This document shows positions 12,001 to 27,330 of a DNA stretch of 64,000 nt, in pieces. Both the position numbers and the translations under genes were made by a program. This DNA comes from Malurus cyaneus samueli (Eukaryota; Chordata; Aves; Passeriformes; Maluridae): assembly GCA_009741485.1 (NCBI GenBank), contig CM019216.1, positions 41,760,872 through 41,824,871 of the forward strand, read 5' to 3'. Within the stretch, counting starts at the first letter, position 1; the number at the start of each line of letters is the position of its first letter. The notes under the pieces were generated by a model that worked only from the letters and a program-made list of their open reading frames with translations, had not been told where the DNA came from and did not search any database.

Positions 12001-15000
12001 CTGATATAGTGAATTACACAAGCCTCAAAATAATATTAGTTTAAAAATATGGGTTTGGCAATCTTTAAAAAATATGTAGAAACTGATAAAACATCTGAAG
12101 GAATAAGGTAAGAATTCAATTTGTTACCCACACTATCATTTCTTGATTTCTATTATTTCATTTCTGTTCACACACTAAACAATATTTTTGTCCTCTACAT
12201 TTCTAAAAAATAAAGATACAGAACAAGAGTAGCTGTAACACCTGTCATGTCCCACAGCACAATCCCTTCCCAATATACTTACACTGCAAAATTACATTAT
12301 TCACTACTGAATAGTTCCTTCCTATATAATACAGTATTTACTAGAAAATATTCTCTGAGGATAATTAGATACTACATGAACCACTAACAATTTATAACCA
12401 AGACCCCTTTATAAAGCAAAACAAGAAATGTATTCTAAGTCTATTAATACATTTTTCCTCCTCCATTATTTCTGACATGTAATCTAACATATCTGTTGCC
12501 TGTTGATTCAGCTTCAGTTCTTCACTACATAATTTAATTTTTAGAAAGAAACAAGATATCTTTGAGTCTCACTTGAAAGTCTGGGCTTATTTCTCATCAG
12601 GATCATTTCAATCTCACAGCTCAGTGATTAAGAAACAGACTAAAAGCTAGGAGCCTGAACTTGAAGATAAGAACCTTGGTAGATCCTTGGGAACTTCATT
12701 GGTTATGGCTAAGTAAGCTCTGAAAAATGATGTACTAAATACCTAGCACTAATGCTAATTAGAAACTTCCATTATGTAGGTGTGAGGGCAGTCCACAAGG
12801 ACTCTACCAAAGGATTTTAATAGGAGTATCAGAGTACTGAAGAGACAACTTGATTCCTTTAGCCAGGAAAATTGAACTTATCAGACAACCTGACCAGGGC
12901 ATAAAAGTATCAAATGAACTTTATTAAAGGCCTTATCCAGAGCAAGTCTGACGGTCCTTGTTGTCATCGAAAAAGAATAGGGCAGCCTTCAGAAATCTTC
13001 AGCCATGGAAATCTGAGATACCATTTGTTACCTCTTACTGGGGATGCCATCAAGTAATCTAGCTGAGATTATCCTTTATGTGTTCAGAAATCTGTGAAAG
13101 ACACTACTGAGAGCTGGACTTATGTTGAAGGAACCAGTGTTAAAGATCATTTTACAGGGAAGTCTTGACCTTCCTTTCATTTCTGATATAACCTGAAATC
13201 AGTGTTCCATGTAGTTAAGGAATTAATGACAGGTGGGACTTCTTTTCTGCTAACATGTAGTTGTTTTCAATGAAACATTACTGACCCTTTGCTCATCCCC
13301 TCCTCACCATTTGGGGTGGACACAAAACAGCATCACATAGCCACTGCTGCAAAGGCAACATCAAGAAATCAGATGGAAGATTTTGAGAGGATGGGGTGCT
13401 CACAGGCTGAGTAAGCCTTTCGTTTTCAAGTCCATCATTTCCTTACCCCATGTGCACAAGAACACTTTCTCTTGTGTTCCCTAGCAAATGTACTAATAAT
13501 GAAGTAAGAGGAGTGACTAATGAAGAAAATTCACAGAGAATACTGGATGTCCTCCTGAACACACTGAAAAGGAGGATGGACAGGACAGGATGCACCACAG
13601 GGAGTCTGCAGTTTCTGGAATATTGACTGAAGCTCCAGCTGCAGATCTCCAGAGACCTGCTTCCAATCATGCAACATGCAGGGACCCTACCACGTGCTGA
13701 AGGTGCTGTCCAGAGAGGCTGAAGAGAGAGGCTGGTCTTTGAGCTCAAGAGGTTCTAAAGATTCGTTGCAGTCTGGACACCTCACTGCTAAGCATTTCTG
13801 GAGAAACATTTCCCACTTACTGAATGTTAACACTTAAGCCATGGAAAACAGAAGGTTATCCTGAGCTGAGCAAGTATCTCTCACATGATGAGAGAAAAGT
13901 ATCTCTCACAAGATGAACCTCTACGGGATGGCATGGTAAGCAAAAATAAGAAAGAAAAGTTCAACACTTCTGAAAACCAACAAATAAGGCGCAAGGAAAA
14001 AAATTACAAGAACATGGTAAAAATAGATATAGTACATAGAAAAGAAAGGAAGAGGGAAAAGGTTACTAAAGGTTCAATGTTAAGTGAAAATTGCTTTCTC
14101 TAACATGAAAGGCACTCCAGTTTAGCAGAATTATGCAGAATTCTCTTAGGTTATGCAGAGGTAAAGGAAAAACTGGGGAATGACATCTTGCTATGATTGA
14201 ATAAACTGAATGCCTGCAACATAAATATGCATTGAAGGCACATACTCAAAAAGAGAAATGTTCTCCTTCCTAGATGGAGGTGTCAGAGACCAGAGCTGAG
14301 AATAAACCCCATCAGTCAGGTTTCTTATAAAGCAATGAGATTCTGTGTCTATGGAACAGCTGAATTAAAGGAGAAACAAGATTGGTCAATAGCTGTGAAC
14401 AAAATGAGGATGCCACATACACACAAGAGAACTATTTATTTGCCTTCTAACAAAGGCACAGCTGCACAATACTGTCAGTTGTGTTCCACATATGTGGGAA
14501 TGTTACGGCCTGACATACACTAGCATATAGAGAACTGGAGTACCAATGTATGTGCAACATTGCTGAAAAAATTAGGCAAGCACTTCCTCTAAGCAGATAG
14601 TGTTAGAAAGCAAGAATGGCTAGGAAAATCAGATAGCTGTTGCTGTTGTCCAGAGAATTTCTGTTCTGCCACAGTGCCAAGAAAAGCTGTCAGAAAACGG
14701 ATCCTTTTATGAAGTAAGAGAAGACTGGGAATAGACAGGGGGAAAAAATTACTTATTGGCAATTTTGTATGTTGTATCAAGACAGACTGACGTGTTTTCA
14801 CGCTCCAGGGATAAAGGCAAGGACTATCACTCAAAATAGAAATAAATATTTTGTCCTTTCATCTCTACTTCTTTTAAAGGTCAAAAAAAAATCTCAAACT
14901 GAACAATTAGAAGCAGCATTTAAATAAGCTTGAAAGGATTGATAATTTGTATGGAGACACATAGTAGCTATCACTGATGTAAAGCTCTTTTAATTTTTTA

Positions 15001-15079
15001 CTGAAACAGGAAAACAGAAGTCCTGTCACTTCATAGATATTGTTTCTGCATGTATATCCTATTTAAATGTAGTATCCAA

Positions 15080-15220
15080 GATCACAGAAACACAATCCTG
15101 TTCAGGCTGAAAAGACATCCATAAGTCATCTAGTCCAACACCCTGTGCAAAGCAGATCCAATTAGATCCAGCTGCTTGACTAATCCAGTTGAGTTGTTAA
15201 TATCTCCAAGAAGGAAGATC
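15080..15220 (-). mobile_element. CR1 LINE 3' tail fragment
   Basis: ATCACAGAAACACAATC followed by AAAGACATCCATAAGTCATCTAGTCCAACACCCTGTGCAA is the reverse complement of the avian CR1 3' end (consensus AATCATAGAATGG...ATCATCTAGTCCAACCCCCTG). The inner end fades into unique intron sequence. Confidence 0.75.
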
Positions 15221-15883
15221 TAATGGCTTACATGCCAAAACCCTATGCTTAGTTTTCCTCAATAATGACTTTTGATATTGTTTAAAGTACTGGATGCTCC
15301 AATTCCATGACAGCATACCATGACTGTCAGAAGAAAGGTTAAGACTGGTTAGTCATGAGAATCACAACCATAATGGCAAAAGATTGACCCTCTATTTGAG
15401 AGCCAGTAAAGGAAAAACGGTACAGGCAGAAATGACGATGACTGATTGCTAATCAGGTCAAAGATCATTCATTTAAATTTGCATCATTTTACCATCAAAA
15501 GCAAAAGCAGCTTTCATTTAAAGGAAATGAAACTCTCAGTTTCCACCCTCAGAGTGGAGACTCATTTCATCTACAACTTAAAGGCTGATTCTCAAACATA
15601 CACATTATCCCCAGAAAACAAAAAGGGAAGGACTGCAGAGTAGCTGGTTGCCAGGGGACTGCTGCGAAACCATGCCTGCTGGCTGTGACTCACAGGCAAC
15701 CACTAAAATTTATCTACATGTCAGCAGACCTTGCTGTACACCCCTAACACTGATACACCAAGTGAAGGCTGGTTATTTGGGTTTAAGCATGAGACACAAA
15801 ATTTCTATTCCAGAACTCGTGAAAATTTTAAGGACTATTTTGCAAAAAATGTTCTATTAATTGTAAGAAAAAAAAAGTTGAGG

Positions 15884-15901
15884 TTTTTTTTTTTTTTTTT
15901 T
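15884..15901. repeat. Poly-T run, 18 nt
   Basis: Uninterrupted T18 inside the WASF1 intron, reading as poly-A on the gene strand. No recognisable retrogene body adjoins it. Confidence 0.9.
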
Positions 15902-17470
15902 AAACATACGCAGAATAGGATAATATCACATGCTTCAGGGAAGAACCACATTGCCTTTACAAAAAGGAGTTATACACAATTAAGGTTACTTCCTTTGCAA
16001 GTGTTTCTCTGTGCCCTACATTAGGCAAACCATGTAACACATGTGAGAGCACTCAATGGATATACCTAATTTTTTTTCCTTCCTTAATTGAGTGCTTTCA
16101 GTTCTAATACTGCTTCATCCTGACCTCCTCCTAAGCAGCAGCACATGAACTGTCACATATAAGTTCTGCATACCAAGAAAACATAGCAAAGGCAGCTGAA
16201 TAGGTCAACCTGAGACCATGATGTCAAGTTAGAAGTTACTGCTGGGTTTTTTAAGGTCAAATAATATTTCAAAATGAAAAAAGCAAAAATAAATTTGGCA
16301 TGCCACCCACACAAGCAAATTCCCACAGATGAAGTGTGTAATCAAGTAAGAACTTTTAAAACACACAAATTGAAATAAAATAATACAATATTAATAAGAG
16401 TGACTTGGAAGGGGAGACTAGTACATGAGCAGCTAGTCTGGGAAAGGCTTTTGGCAGAATGAAGCAAAACCACAGATGATGATCATAAACTGCATCTTAA
16501 TATGATATGCTCTTGATTCACTGAAAAGCATTCAAACAGTTTAGTATTTTCCTGTGTTGCCATAGCTATATTAATAACATTCATATGCATTCCTGTCTCA
16601 GTTGCATAATTCAGTGTCCCCAATTAAGTCTTCCACCTAATGTCACCCTAAAAACTTTGAAAGGCTGCCACAACAGACTCACCATATAGCATATCATCAA
16701 ATCAATAATTAAATCAATCTAATCAACAAATTAGGCTACATCACCTATGACTCTAAGAATATGATGGAGCTGAGAGACTTTTCATATGATAGAGATATAT
16801 ACATGAACATTTAAATATGTACTGTGTTGGTAGTCTTACTAATGTCCTAGTGGTTAAAAAGCACTTGTAGTATTGGAAATCCAAAATGCTATCATGCTGG
16901 TTCATCTGATAACTTACTAAGTTTCTGTAACTTAGAGAAAAAACAAGCCGGAAATCAGCCTTTTCAGCAAAACTCCTTCAGAATTCCAGAGCTAGAGAAG
17001 TATTTACTCCTCTCAAGTGCACCAAGGGTACAATTGTTGACAGAGGGAGAAGAAGGAAGAAAAATCTTTAACTGTTTGAAATAACATGTAATAATTACAT
17101 TTCTGGTTTTAATATTTCAAAAGGCAACCACTTTTTTTTTTTTCTGAATGACCACAACATGACCAAGGGTTTCAGTTGAGAGAATTAAACAACCAGTGAT
17201 ATATTTCTCATTAAGTCATGTTCTCTACTCAAGAATTGCTCTAAGGTTTGCAATTTCTGGCTTCATTAACTACCAGCTATCTTTTTCTAACTACCAGTCA
17301 TGTTCCACTGGTAATAGAAATACATGAATGAAGTGTCTTAAGATGTGCTGCTAGAAAAATTCCTAGCTTTCTTTTACAGAAGTCCATGCTAGTCACTATC
17401 CACAAATGCAGTACACTCCAATCCCAGTGACAATTTTCTACTGAGAACCTGAAAAGGTGTTCATACTTCA

Positions 17471-19839
<2,369 letters not shown>

Positions 19840-20060
19840 TGCAAAGCCTGAAGAGAAGATATTTACCAGGTTCCCACAGAAACAAAACAAGAGAAGCAAT
19901 GAAAGAAAATATCACTCAAACACGCTTAAAACAAAGGAAATGGCATTTCACACAATGTTTAATAAATTCTGGAACTCATTCCCACAGGATGCTGCATACA
20001 ACAAAAATACCTGCTGGTACCCACAGGATGCTGCATACAACAAAAATACCTGCTGGTAAT
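19840..20060 (+). mobile_element. Ancient CR1-type LINE 3' relic with internal tandem duplication
   Basis: The order TTTACCAGGTTCCCACAGAAACAAAACAAGAG, then CTTAAAACAAAGGAAATGGCATTTCACACAATG, then CTGGAACTCATTCCCACAGGATGCTG follows the 3' region of old amniote CR1 elements, whose consensus ends in a segment like GTGGAACTCCTTGCCACAGGATG. It is heavily diverged. The last part is duplicated exactly as a 39-bp tandem repeat. Confidence 0.6.
19981..20058. repeat. Perfect tandem duplication of a 39-bp unit
   Basis: Two identical head-to-tail copies, 19981-20019 and 20020-20058, each starting CCCACAGGATGCTGCATACA. Identity of the copies inside an old, diverged LINE relic implies a recent duplication. 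The unit is 13 codons long, so the open frames across it stay open; they are not genes. Confidence 0.97.
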
Positions 20061-22806
20061 TTGTCCACTATGGACCTCATATTCTTTGCAGTTTGCTGCA
20101 GCCACTAGAAGCTCTTGATTCCTCCCCAGTTGTAACCAGTGATCCCAACACAGGGAGCAACAGGTGTGCAACAGCAAATGGAATTTTACTGTACCCACAT
20201 AATTTCTTCACTCCCATAAAAGATGTTTTTTCCTAATGTAGCTCATAACAAGAAAGCTGAAAAAATCTGAAATCATTATGTGTATTATGTAGCTTTAGAG
20301 CTGTGAAAGAGGAAAAAACAAAACAGGAATCGTTACTATCCATTATATCCTTTAGCAAAATGCAAAAAATTACATACACCCACCTCCCCCCCCACCCCCA
20401 AACCATGCATTACCCAGGCCACTGGGGCAACAAAGGAAAAATTCATTCCTAGATCATGAAATCCTGTTACCATGTCACTCCCGAGTAAGCCCTGGAAAGT
20501 GTTCATAACCCCAGCCAGGCAGAAGAGAGAAGCAGCTTGTCAGTGCATAAGAGGATCCCTCGGTTGAGAGGTTACATGACACCTCCTGAGAGCTTTACAG
20601 CTCTCCTCCTGTCACACAGGTCTCCCGCCCCCCAGCTCCGCTACTTCCCAGCTCAAAACTCAGGGAGGAAAGGCAATTTTCAAACATAACTACCTCCTCC
20701 TCCCTATAACTCCATGCAAATCTTCTGAGGCTGTTCTTCTGAAGTGAAGTGGCACCAGTTTACACTATGCTAACTGGAAACACTTTGCTCCATAGTGATC
20801 TTAAAATGAAACTTTTCTTTACACAGAGATGCCAATGTATTTTGTAGAGCCACTATTGAAAGCTCTTCTGCCCCACTTCCTATACATCCTTTGAAGCCCT
20901 CTCAATCCTCTTGAGAAGCCAACTCTAATCTTCTTTGCAAAACCCTTTGCTACTTCAGTTGCACAATGGCCGGCGTAAACTCTTCGCCCTCACATATGCT
21001 TCAAGTGTGAGTACAGAATATGACTGTGTGTACACAATGCCTGCCTAATGTTTTTGTTCAGTAACCATGCTTTCACACATGATTTTTTAGGAATTAGGTA
21101 AAATGTTCTAGTTGCTTTTCAATCAATTCCCATTACTTAAAAAACCAGCAAAACAACAGCACTAATGAGAGCTAATTAAAATGTTTTCAGAAGAACAGCA
21201 TTAATGAGATTTGACTACACTTCTTTCCAAAAAAGCAGGCTGTTGAGTGTGTTGCACAGTCCTCTTCTAGGAGTCTTAGGGGGTGAATGAAACTCTTCTC
21301 TGTCTCATACTATTTCCCCTGCTGTTGATGCTCAGAGAAGACCCTGGTGAGCACTGGGACTGGAAAGAAGCTACCATTTTCCCTTCAACTTGCTCCCGTG
21401 GAAATATTTCAGAATTGCAACATGTGTGGAGAAATGTTACATGACTTACTAGAAGCTGGTGAAAAATTTGATATGTCAGCAGTCACAGTAACGATTCAGG
21501 TTTTCCAACAAGTACAGGAAGACACGTAGGAATGAAAGCACAATAATAAGATGGGGAAAACAAACTAACCTGCCCAAGAGTTTAACTGGCAATTAAACTA
21601 CACTTCAGTTTCATTTTCAGAAGACTCATTTCACGATCACATGGTTTTTATTAAAGGAAGTTTACTTCTGATTAGGTTATATTTCATCCTGGCTAAAACT
21701 GTCATTATTTCCTTAGCATTAATTAAAGTTATTAATCTATATTTTTTTCTATACTGTATCAATAATGCAGCACTGAATACCCTTGCTTTGATGGAGTAAA
21801 TTTATTTCCAGCCATTTCTGGAGTATATCTTTAGACTCCAGTATTACCATACTACTTGTAATTTTCATTTAACAATGTGCAACAGCGATGCCTTTCATAT
21901 GCCCCATTTAATTGATCACATTCCAGCTGCTGGCAGAACAGACCACAGTTTCAAATGCAACGATCAATTTACGCTTCCCCCACCCACCCTTAGGAACAAA
22001 AATAGAATATATAATAGTTTTTATATTTGCTTACATAATCGTGTACTAACTGCATCTACGCTATACACAAGCTAATAAAAAACCTTAAATGTGTTAACAA
22101 ATCTGGTAAAATCAGAATTGCTAAGTTAAAAAACCAAGCTCATTCTCCTGGCAAATTGTCTTTTAATTATATTACAATACATCACAAGTCATACCAGTTG
22201 CAGAAAACCCAAAGATGAAGTTCTTATAATGCACATTCTCTACTATGGAAGGCAAATGTGCAAAGAATTTGTGTTCCTTGTTTTTCTGCAGCTCTCACTG
22301 CAAGATCAAGATCAGGTATAAGCTTAAGAAGAAGCAGACACCTACAGTGTGGTGTCCAACAAGTAGGCCACAACCACCTACTGCTGAGTCAACATAATGA
22401 TTTTCAAACTCTAAAGGCAATTAACATACCTTAAAGGATACATCTTAGAACTGACAAGATGACAACTGACATCTTAAATTGGCAATTCAACAGAAATGTG
22501 TTAAAATTGCAGGTTTGAAATCCTTTCTGTTGTGAACCATGTCACAGAATGGAAAACCTTATCCTTGGAACACTTCCCTCAAATCTCAGTCTTCTGCAAC
22601 TCACTTTCAAAAAAAAATTTCCAACTGCAACTAACTAGGAAAAGATTTTATTGTAACTAAAAAAACATGTAAAAGAAAAAAAATGCAGAATATATTACTA
22701 GAATGTGATGTTGATGTCACTGCTGTTTAAGAACAAGTGTAAAACGAGTTGTTTACATCTTAAGACCTCCTACACTAGATTGTCTGTTCAAAAAGGTTTT
22801 TACACA
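20061..22806. other. Non-coding stretch with a mild GC rise at about 20380-21000
   Basis: A C-rich patch (about 20385-20399) and a moderately GC-rich segment (about 20400-20660, with a few CpGs, and GGCCGGCG near 20968) stand out from AT-rich flanks. No exon, LTR or LINE was recognised. It could be a regulatory element or old repeat debris. Confidence 0.4.
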
Positions 22807-23150
22807 TTTATAGAATCATAGAATATCCTGAGATGAAGAAATCCATCAGGATCATCGGATCCAGTTCCCGGCCCTGCACAGGACACCCCACAAATCACAC
22901 CATGTGCCTGAGAGTGTTGTCCAAACACTTCTTGAAACCAGACAGGCTTGATGCTGTGACCTCTTTCCCAGGGAGCCTGTTCCAGTGCCCAACCATGTTC
23001 TGGGTGAAGTACCTTTACCTAATATCCAACCTAAACCCTTCCTCAGCTTCATGAAACTCAGCTTCATGCTGTTTCCTCAAGTCCTGTCACTGGTCTCAAG
23101 AGTTTGATCAACCTAAGGAGCAACCTATGCCCCTACCTCTACAGGGCATA
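22807..23150 (-). mobile_element. CR1 LINE 3' end
   Basis: This copy begins at TTATAGAATCATAGAATATCC, the reverse complement of the CR1 terminal ATTCTATGATTCTA repeat. It continues with the segments that read GGCCCTGCACAGGACACCCCA, CCAAACACTTCTTGAAACCAGACAGGCTTG, GGGAGCCTGTTCCAGTGCCC and CCAACCTAAACCCTTCCTCAGC on the plus strand. Frames at 22833-23054 and 22852-23067 are shadows of it. It is 5'-truncated, as usual for CR1. Confidence 0.92.
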
Positions 23151-26100
23151 GAAAAGAAGTTGATAATTTATTTTTTAATTAAACCACAGAGTCACTACTA
23201 AAATATTTCATATTTTACTTGTAGTCACAAACAAAAAATACTGTTCCCCAAGTAAAAGCACTAATAGTCTCTCAAAAAGTTCTCTAAATATTCTGTTGCT
23301 GAACTGAAGATAAGATTATTCAGAGATAGATTGGTTTTCACAATTTGTTAATTACTGTTTAGCTAAATACTTTCCTATACAATGTTATTGAGATAGAGCC
23401 TTCAGTGACCCATTGACATATAAATCTATCTCATATAACTATAAAATATATCTAAAATTAATTTGTAATTTTAATTCTGTATTAAATATTGACTGACTTC
23501 TGTATTGTTTCAGTTGTCTGTGGCAATTAGTATTTTCCTCCTGTAGAACCATCTGTAATCATCTCAGCACATCTGTCACAGCAGCTAAGCAGAAAAGACA
23601 GCACAGTCATAAGTATGTGTAGGACTTGAGTTCCACTCAATCTCTAAGGTATAATTACAGTGTTAAAAAATTATTTTTCAGCTACCATCATCCAGCCAAT
23701 TTTCTCTCAGATGTGTATCACAGGTCTGCAATCTCTCCCTGGTGCCTGTATGCACACCTGCACACACACAGGAACTCATCTTTAAAGCACATGAAAAAAT
23801 ACTCAAAAATCAATTTGGATTTGATTACAGGCACAAACCACATCTACCTCCTTGTCAGAATTTGTGAGTTTAACATTTATTCAGCTAAACAAATGGGGGA
23901 AAAAAAGGCAATATTTTTTTCCATTGGAAGAGAAAAAGCTGTATTTTAAGTCCTATGTACATTGTGAATATCATGAATTAGTATCATAAAAGTGATGGCA
24001 ATTTCAGCAAGCTAGGGGTGGAAAGAAATTGAGTAATTAATAATTTGCATGCTGACTTTTAAGAGCTTTATCTGTGATAAAACAGCTTTTCAAGAAAATC
24101 TTAGCTAGCTACTGTCACTGGGATGACTCTGGTGATGGCAGTGACAGCAGAGTTCTCAGTGTGGGCAACAGTGCAAAATACGGCTCCCCAGCAGCGATGC
24201 AGCAAGTACAAGCTCATTAACAGAAACAGCAGCAACATTCCAGGAGAGCAAGCTGACACACCAACTCATAACTGCAGGGGCTACCTCAAGTTTTAGAGGA
24301 AAAACCAGCATATTTTCAGTGAGTGAGACTGCAATCTGGGTCAAGTCAATGAGCTCTGTGTAACAAAACACAGCATCATAGCATGCAGCAACCACTTTCC
24401 ACCCTGTGAGTCCAGCCCTCAGGGCTTCCACACCATTTCCCATTCTGCTGGGGAAAATCATTTACTGTTCCACTCTGGCTACAACCCAGCTCTTTAACTT
24501 CGGGCTTTCCTCAATGGCCCCGCTCACTGCTCTGGAATTCCTCCCACCTGTGCTTTGTCCAGGCTGCCATTGGCTCCTCTTGGCCCAGCAGGTGAGATGT
24601 CACCATCATTTATACAGTTATTATACATCAATTATCTTCTCCTCTCCTCAAACCCTCATGAGAACTTTCACCCTGATCACATGCGCCGATCAAAACCATG
24701 AAGTATCCTAAATACAAGGACAGACTATTCAGGTCAATATTGGTTTCTTTTTCCCAATAGAAGTGCAAAATGCAAGAGTGCTAAAATAACAGCATGTGGA
24801 TTTTGCAAATCTCATCCCTATTGTTAGGCAGAATTCCTATTAATGAAATGGAATTCAAACACAAACAATTCAGAGTGGAGCAGCTTACTAACTGTGGCTT
24901 TTCAAGATAGTTTCTTTTTATAACGTTAATTTCAGCTTGATTTCACATAACTGAAGTTTTTCCCTTTGATTTCACCTACGATTTTCCAGAACATAAACAA
25001 GAATCTACTGATTTGTCAATTTATTAAGCATCAATTGCTTTAACAGTGTTACTTCCTTCATTTCCCACTACCTTCCCAACAGCATCCATCTTACTACAGT
25101 ATCTTTTAAGTCACTCATGTCAACTTCAACAAACCGACAGCAAAAGAAAAAAACATTCCAGCCATCATTACTGCAGCTATTTTTCTTGGTAATAACTGTA
25201 AAAATACCTCATCTTAATAATGAAGCTATTTAAATCAAATTGCTCTTGGGGAAAAAAAAATTAAAAACAAACAAAAAAACCCAACCCTAAACAATGAAAA
25301 CAAATCAGGTTCAACACTACCTACCCTGAACAGCAGGACTGCTGGGGGCAATAAGGCACTAAGCCAGTTACATTTCTGGCTTATAGACAAAATTCAATGA
25401 ACAAAACTAGACGTTGACACTGTTTAGCATGTCTACAGCAAAAAACATTTAGACTTACAAAATTCCTTCACATTAAGTATGCTAAGCAAAAGTAGAAATT
25501 AAGAAAACTATAATGAACTTTTTTGATATAACAGCTTACTTCCAAAATACATATAACATAAAAAACACAGAACACGAAGACTAACACTTCTGATTTAAAA
25601 AATCCTCCTAGATCTATTTAAAAAATACAATCATAACACCGAGGATTTCCAGATGTTAGATGAGAATTAATTGATACTTGGGCTTTGTTTTCCTTACAAT
25701 TCTACTTCTTACTATCTTGAAACTAAAACTTTTGTTACATGTACGATAAACCAATCCCTTAATGACCTGATAAATTTTAAATTTACAAAACAGTAAATTA
25801 TCTGAGACTGAATAGAATTGCATTCTTCAAATCCAAATCCTAGAGGCACAAAATACTAATCACCAATTTCTTTCCTTCCAATAAAGCACTAAATTAAAGT
25901 GAAGGCTTACAAAATCAGTCTTGCAAATAGTTCACAGAAAAGATGAGAATCATTGTACCCAAACAGGCACAAGTTGCAATGACAGTTTACAAAAACATAA
26001 AATTAAAAAAAAGGAAGTAAACAGATGTATCCATATATTAACGGAGAAATATTTAAGTCATATGGAACCACATTGCACTTCATTGTTAAGATATTGATCA

Positions 26101-26985
26101 ACAAAAAATAGTGACTTCTTGCACTTGTATTTCTATTAGGCTTTCTGAAGAAGTTAATTAAAAAATATATATTTGCATAAGATACATGTACAGACACATA
26201 TGGCTTCCTCAAAATAGAATTATTTTAAATTATTACATGTAAGACTAGAAAAGGAGCTGCAAAAATTATTATCAGCATTACTAAATTTTGTTCAGAATAG
26301 TCTGTACTCATTAATTTTCTCCTAGTGAGCTCCTGTCAGGTCATTTGATTAATAACAATTTTGGAAGTATCCTGGGTTCTAATTTAGGTACAGCCAAGAA
26401 TGCTCAAATTAATTTTTGATTACAAGTTTTCCTCTTTTCCCCAAAGGCTAAAAATGTAATAATGCATAACATAGTATGGAACTTGAAATTGCTTTTTGAG
26501 ACCTGTGTTTTATCTGATGACATTTTTTCTCTCTGCATTAATCTAGTCTTCCTGTTAACAGTTTCTATGTATAGTGTATAACACAAAAGCCCTATGATGG
26601 ATTGCAACAAAAGCTCTTTCTTATAGTCTTGACAGAGACAGATAACTAATCCAGTGTTAATTTAAAATCAAAACCTTAGCACCAGAACTAAAGGTACCAT
26701 TTCTGTGGTTTTAGTATATCTTATCACAACATGCTACCTTTGAAATTTTTCTACAATTTTCCTTGAATATTCCAGGCATTAACAGTTACCTTTGTTACAC
26801 AGTCCTTTGCCAATCTAGGATAAGACCTATTACAAGCACAATATTACAGACCTCTAACAATCTTAAGAAATTTACCAAATGCGCAAAAAATCAATGGCAA
26901 TACACTTTGGCTGCACGGATCCAACAAGCTGCTTTTGAACGGACAATGTTTTGTGGCAGAAAATGACAAATATTTAAAGAAAAGG
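23151..26985. other. Non-coding stretch, no recognised gene
   Basis: Mostly AT-rich. Around 24120-24700 GC content is moderately higher and frames are open on both strands (101 codons each), but neither shows a domain or coding-like composition. The segment GGCCCAGCAGGTGAG near 24581 resembles a splice donor by chance. Nothing was assigned. Confidence 0.5.
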
Positions 26986-26988
26986 TAC

Positions 26989-27330
26989 CTGAACTTGCCG
27001 GCTGCTGGGAAAAGCAGCCTGGGAGGTACAGGGGAGATGAGGTGTTTCACCGTGGCTCCGGCACTGAGCGGTTCTGGTCCCCATGGGCTCTGCCCTGCCA
27101 ACTTCAGAGCTCCTCACTCCGAGGGATCCCCGGGCTGGGGCTCTGCTGATCGCGGCCAACACCTCCCACGCTGCCCCTTCCAACAGGCTGCCTCTCCAGA
27201 GAGGCATTAGAATTCAACACACAGTGCCTGCCCTGACAACAGAGCTGTCCTTACAAAGGAAACACACACACGCTCCCCACGGTGACCAAACTGCCCTTTT
27301 TCCCCAGACACAAGTGGAGAACCCCCTGAA
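26989..27330 (-). promoter_or_regulatory. GC/CpG-rich island, candidate WASF1 noncoding first exon or promoter
   Basis: About 11 CpGs and well over half G+C in roughly 340 bp, surrounded by AT-rich sequence. On the WASF1 strand the island ends GGCAAGTTCAG followed by GTACCT (26988-26983), an acceptable splice donor. The WASF1 initiator exon needs an upstream noncoding exon, and this island lies 9.3 kb upstream on the correct strand. Open frames here on both strands show no recognised domain. It could instead be an unrecognised repeat or an enhancer. The exon and promoter call is an inference. Confidence 0.4.

Noticed and set aside
13443..13748. 101-codon minus frame in the WASF1 intron
   Set aside because: No family match, no convincing splice sites and random-looking composition.
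24156..24711. Two 101-codon frames on opposite strands with a GCAG|GTGAG donor-like site
   Set aside because: No domain, no matching acceptor context and no family recognition; treated as chance in a slightly GC-richer patch.
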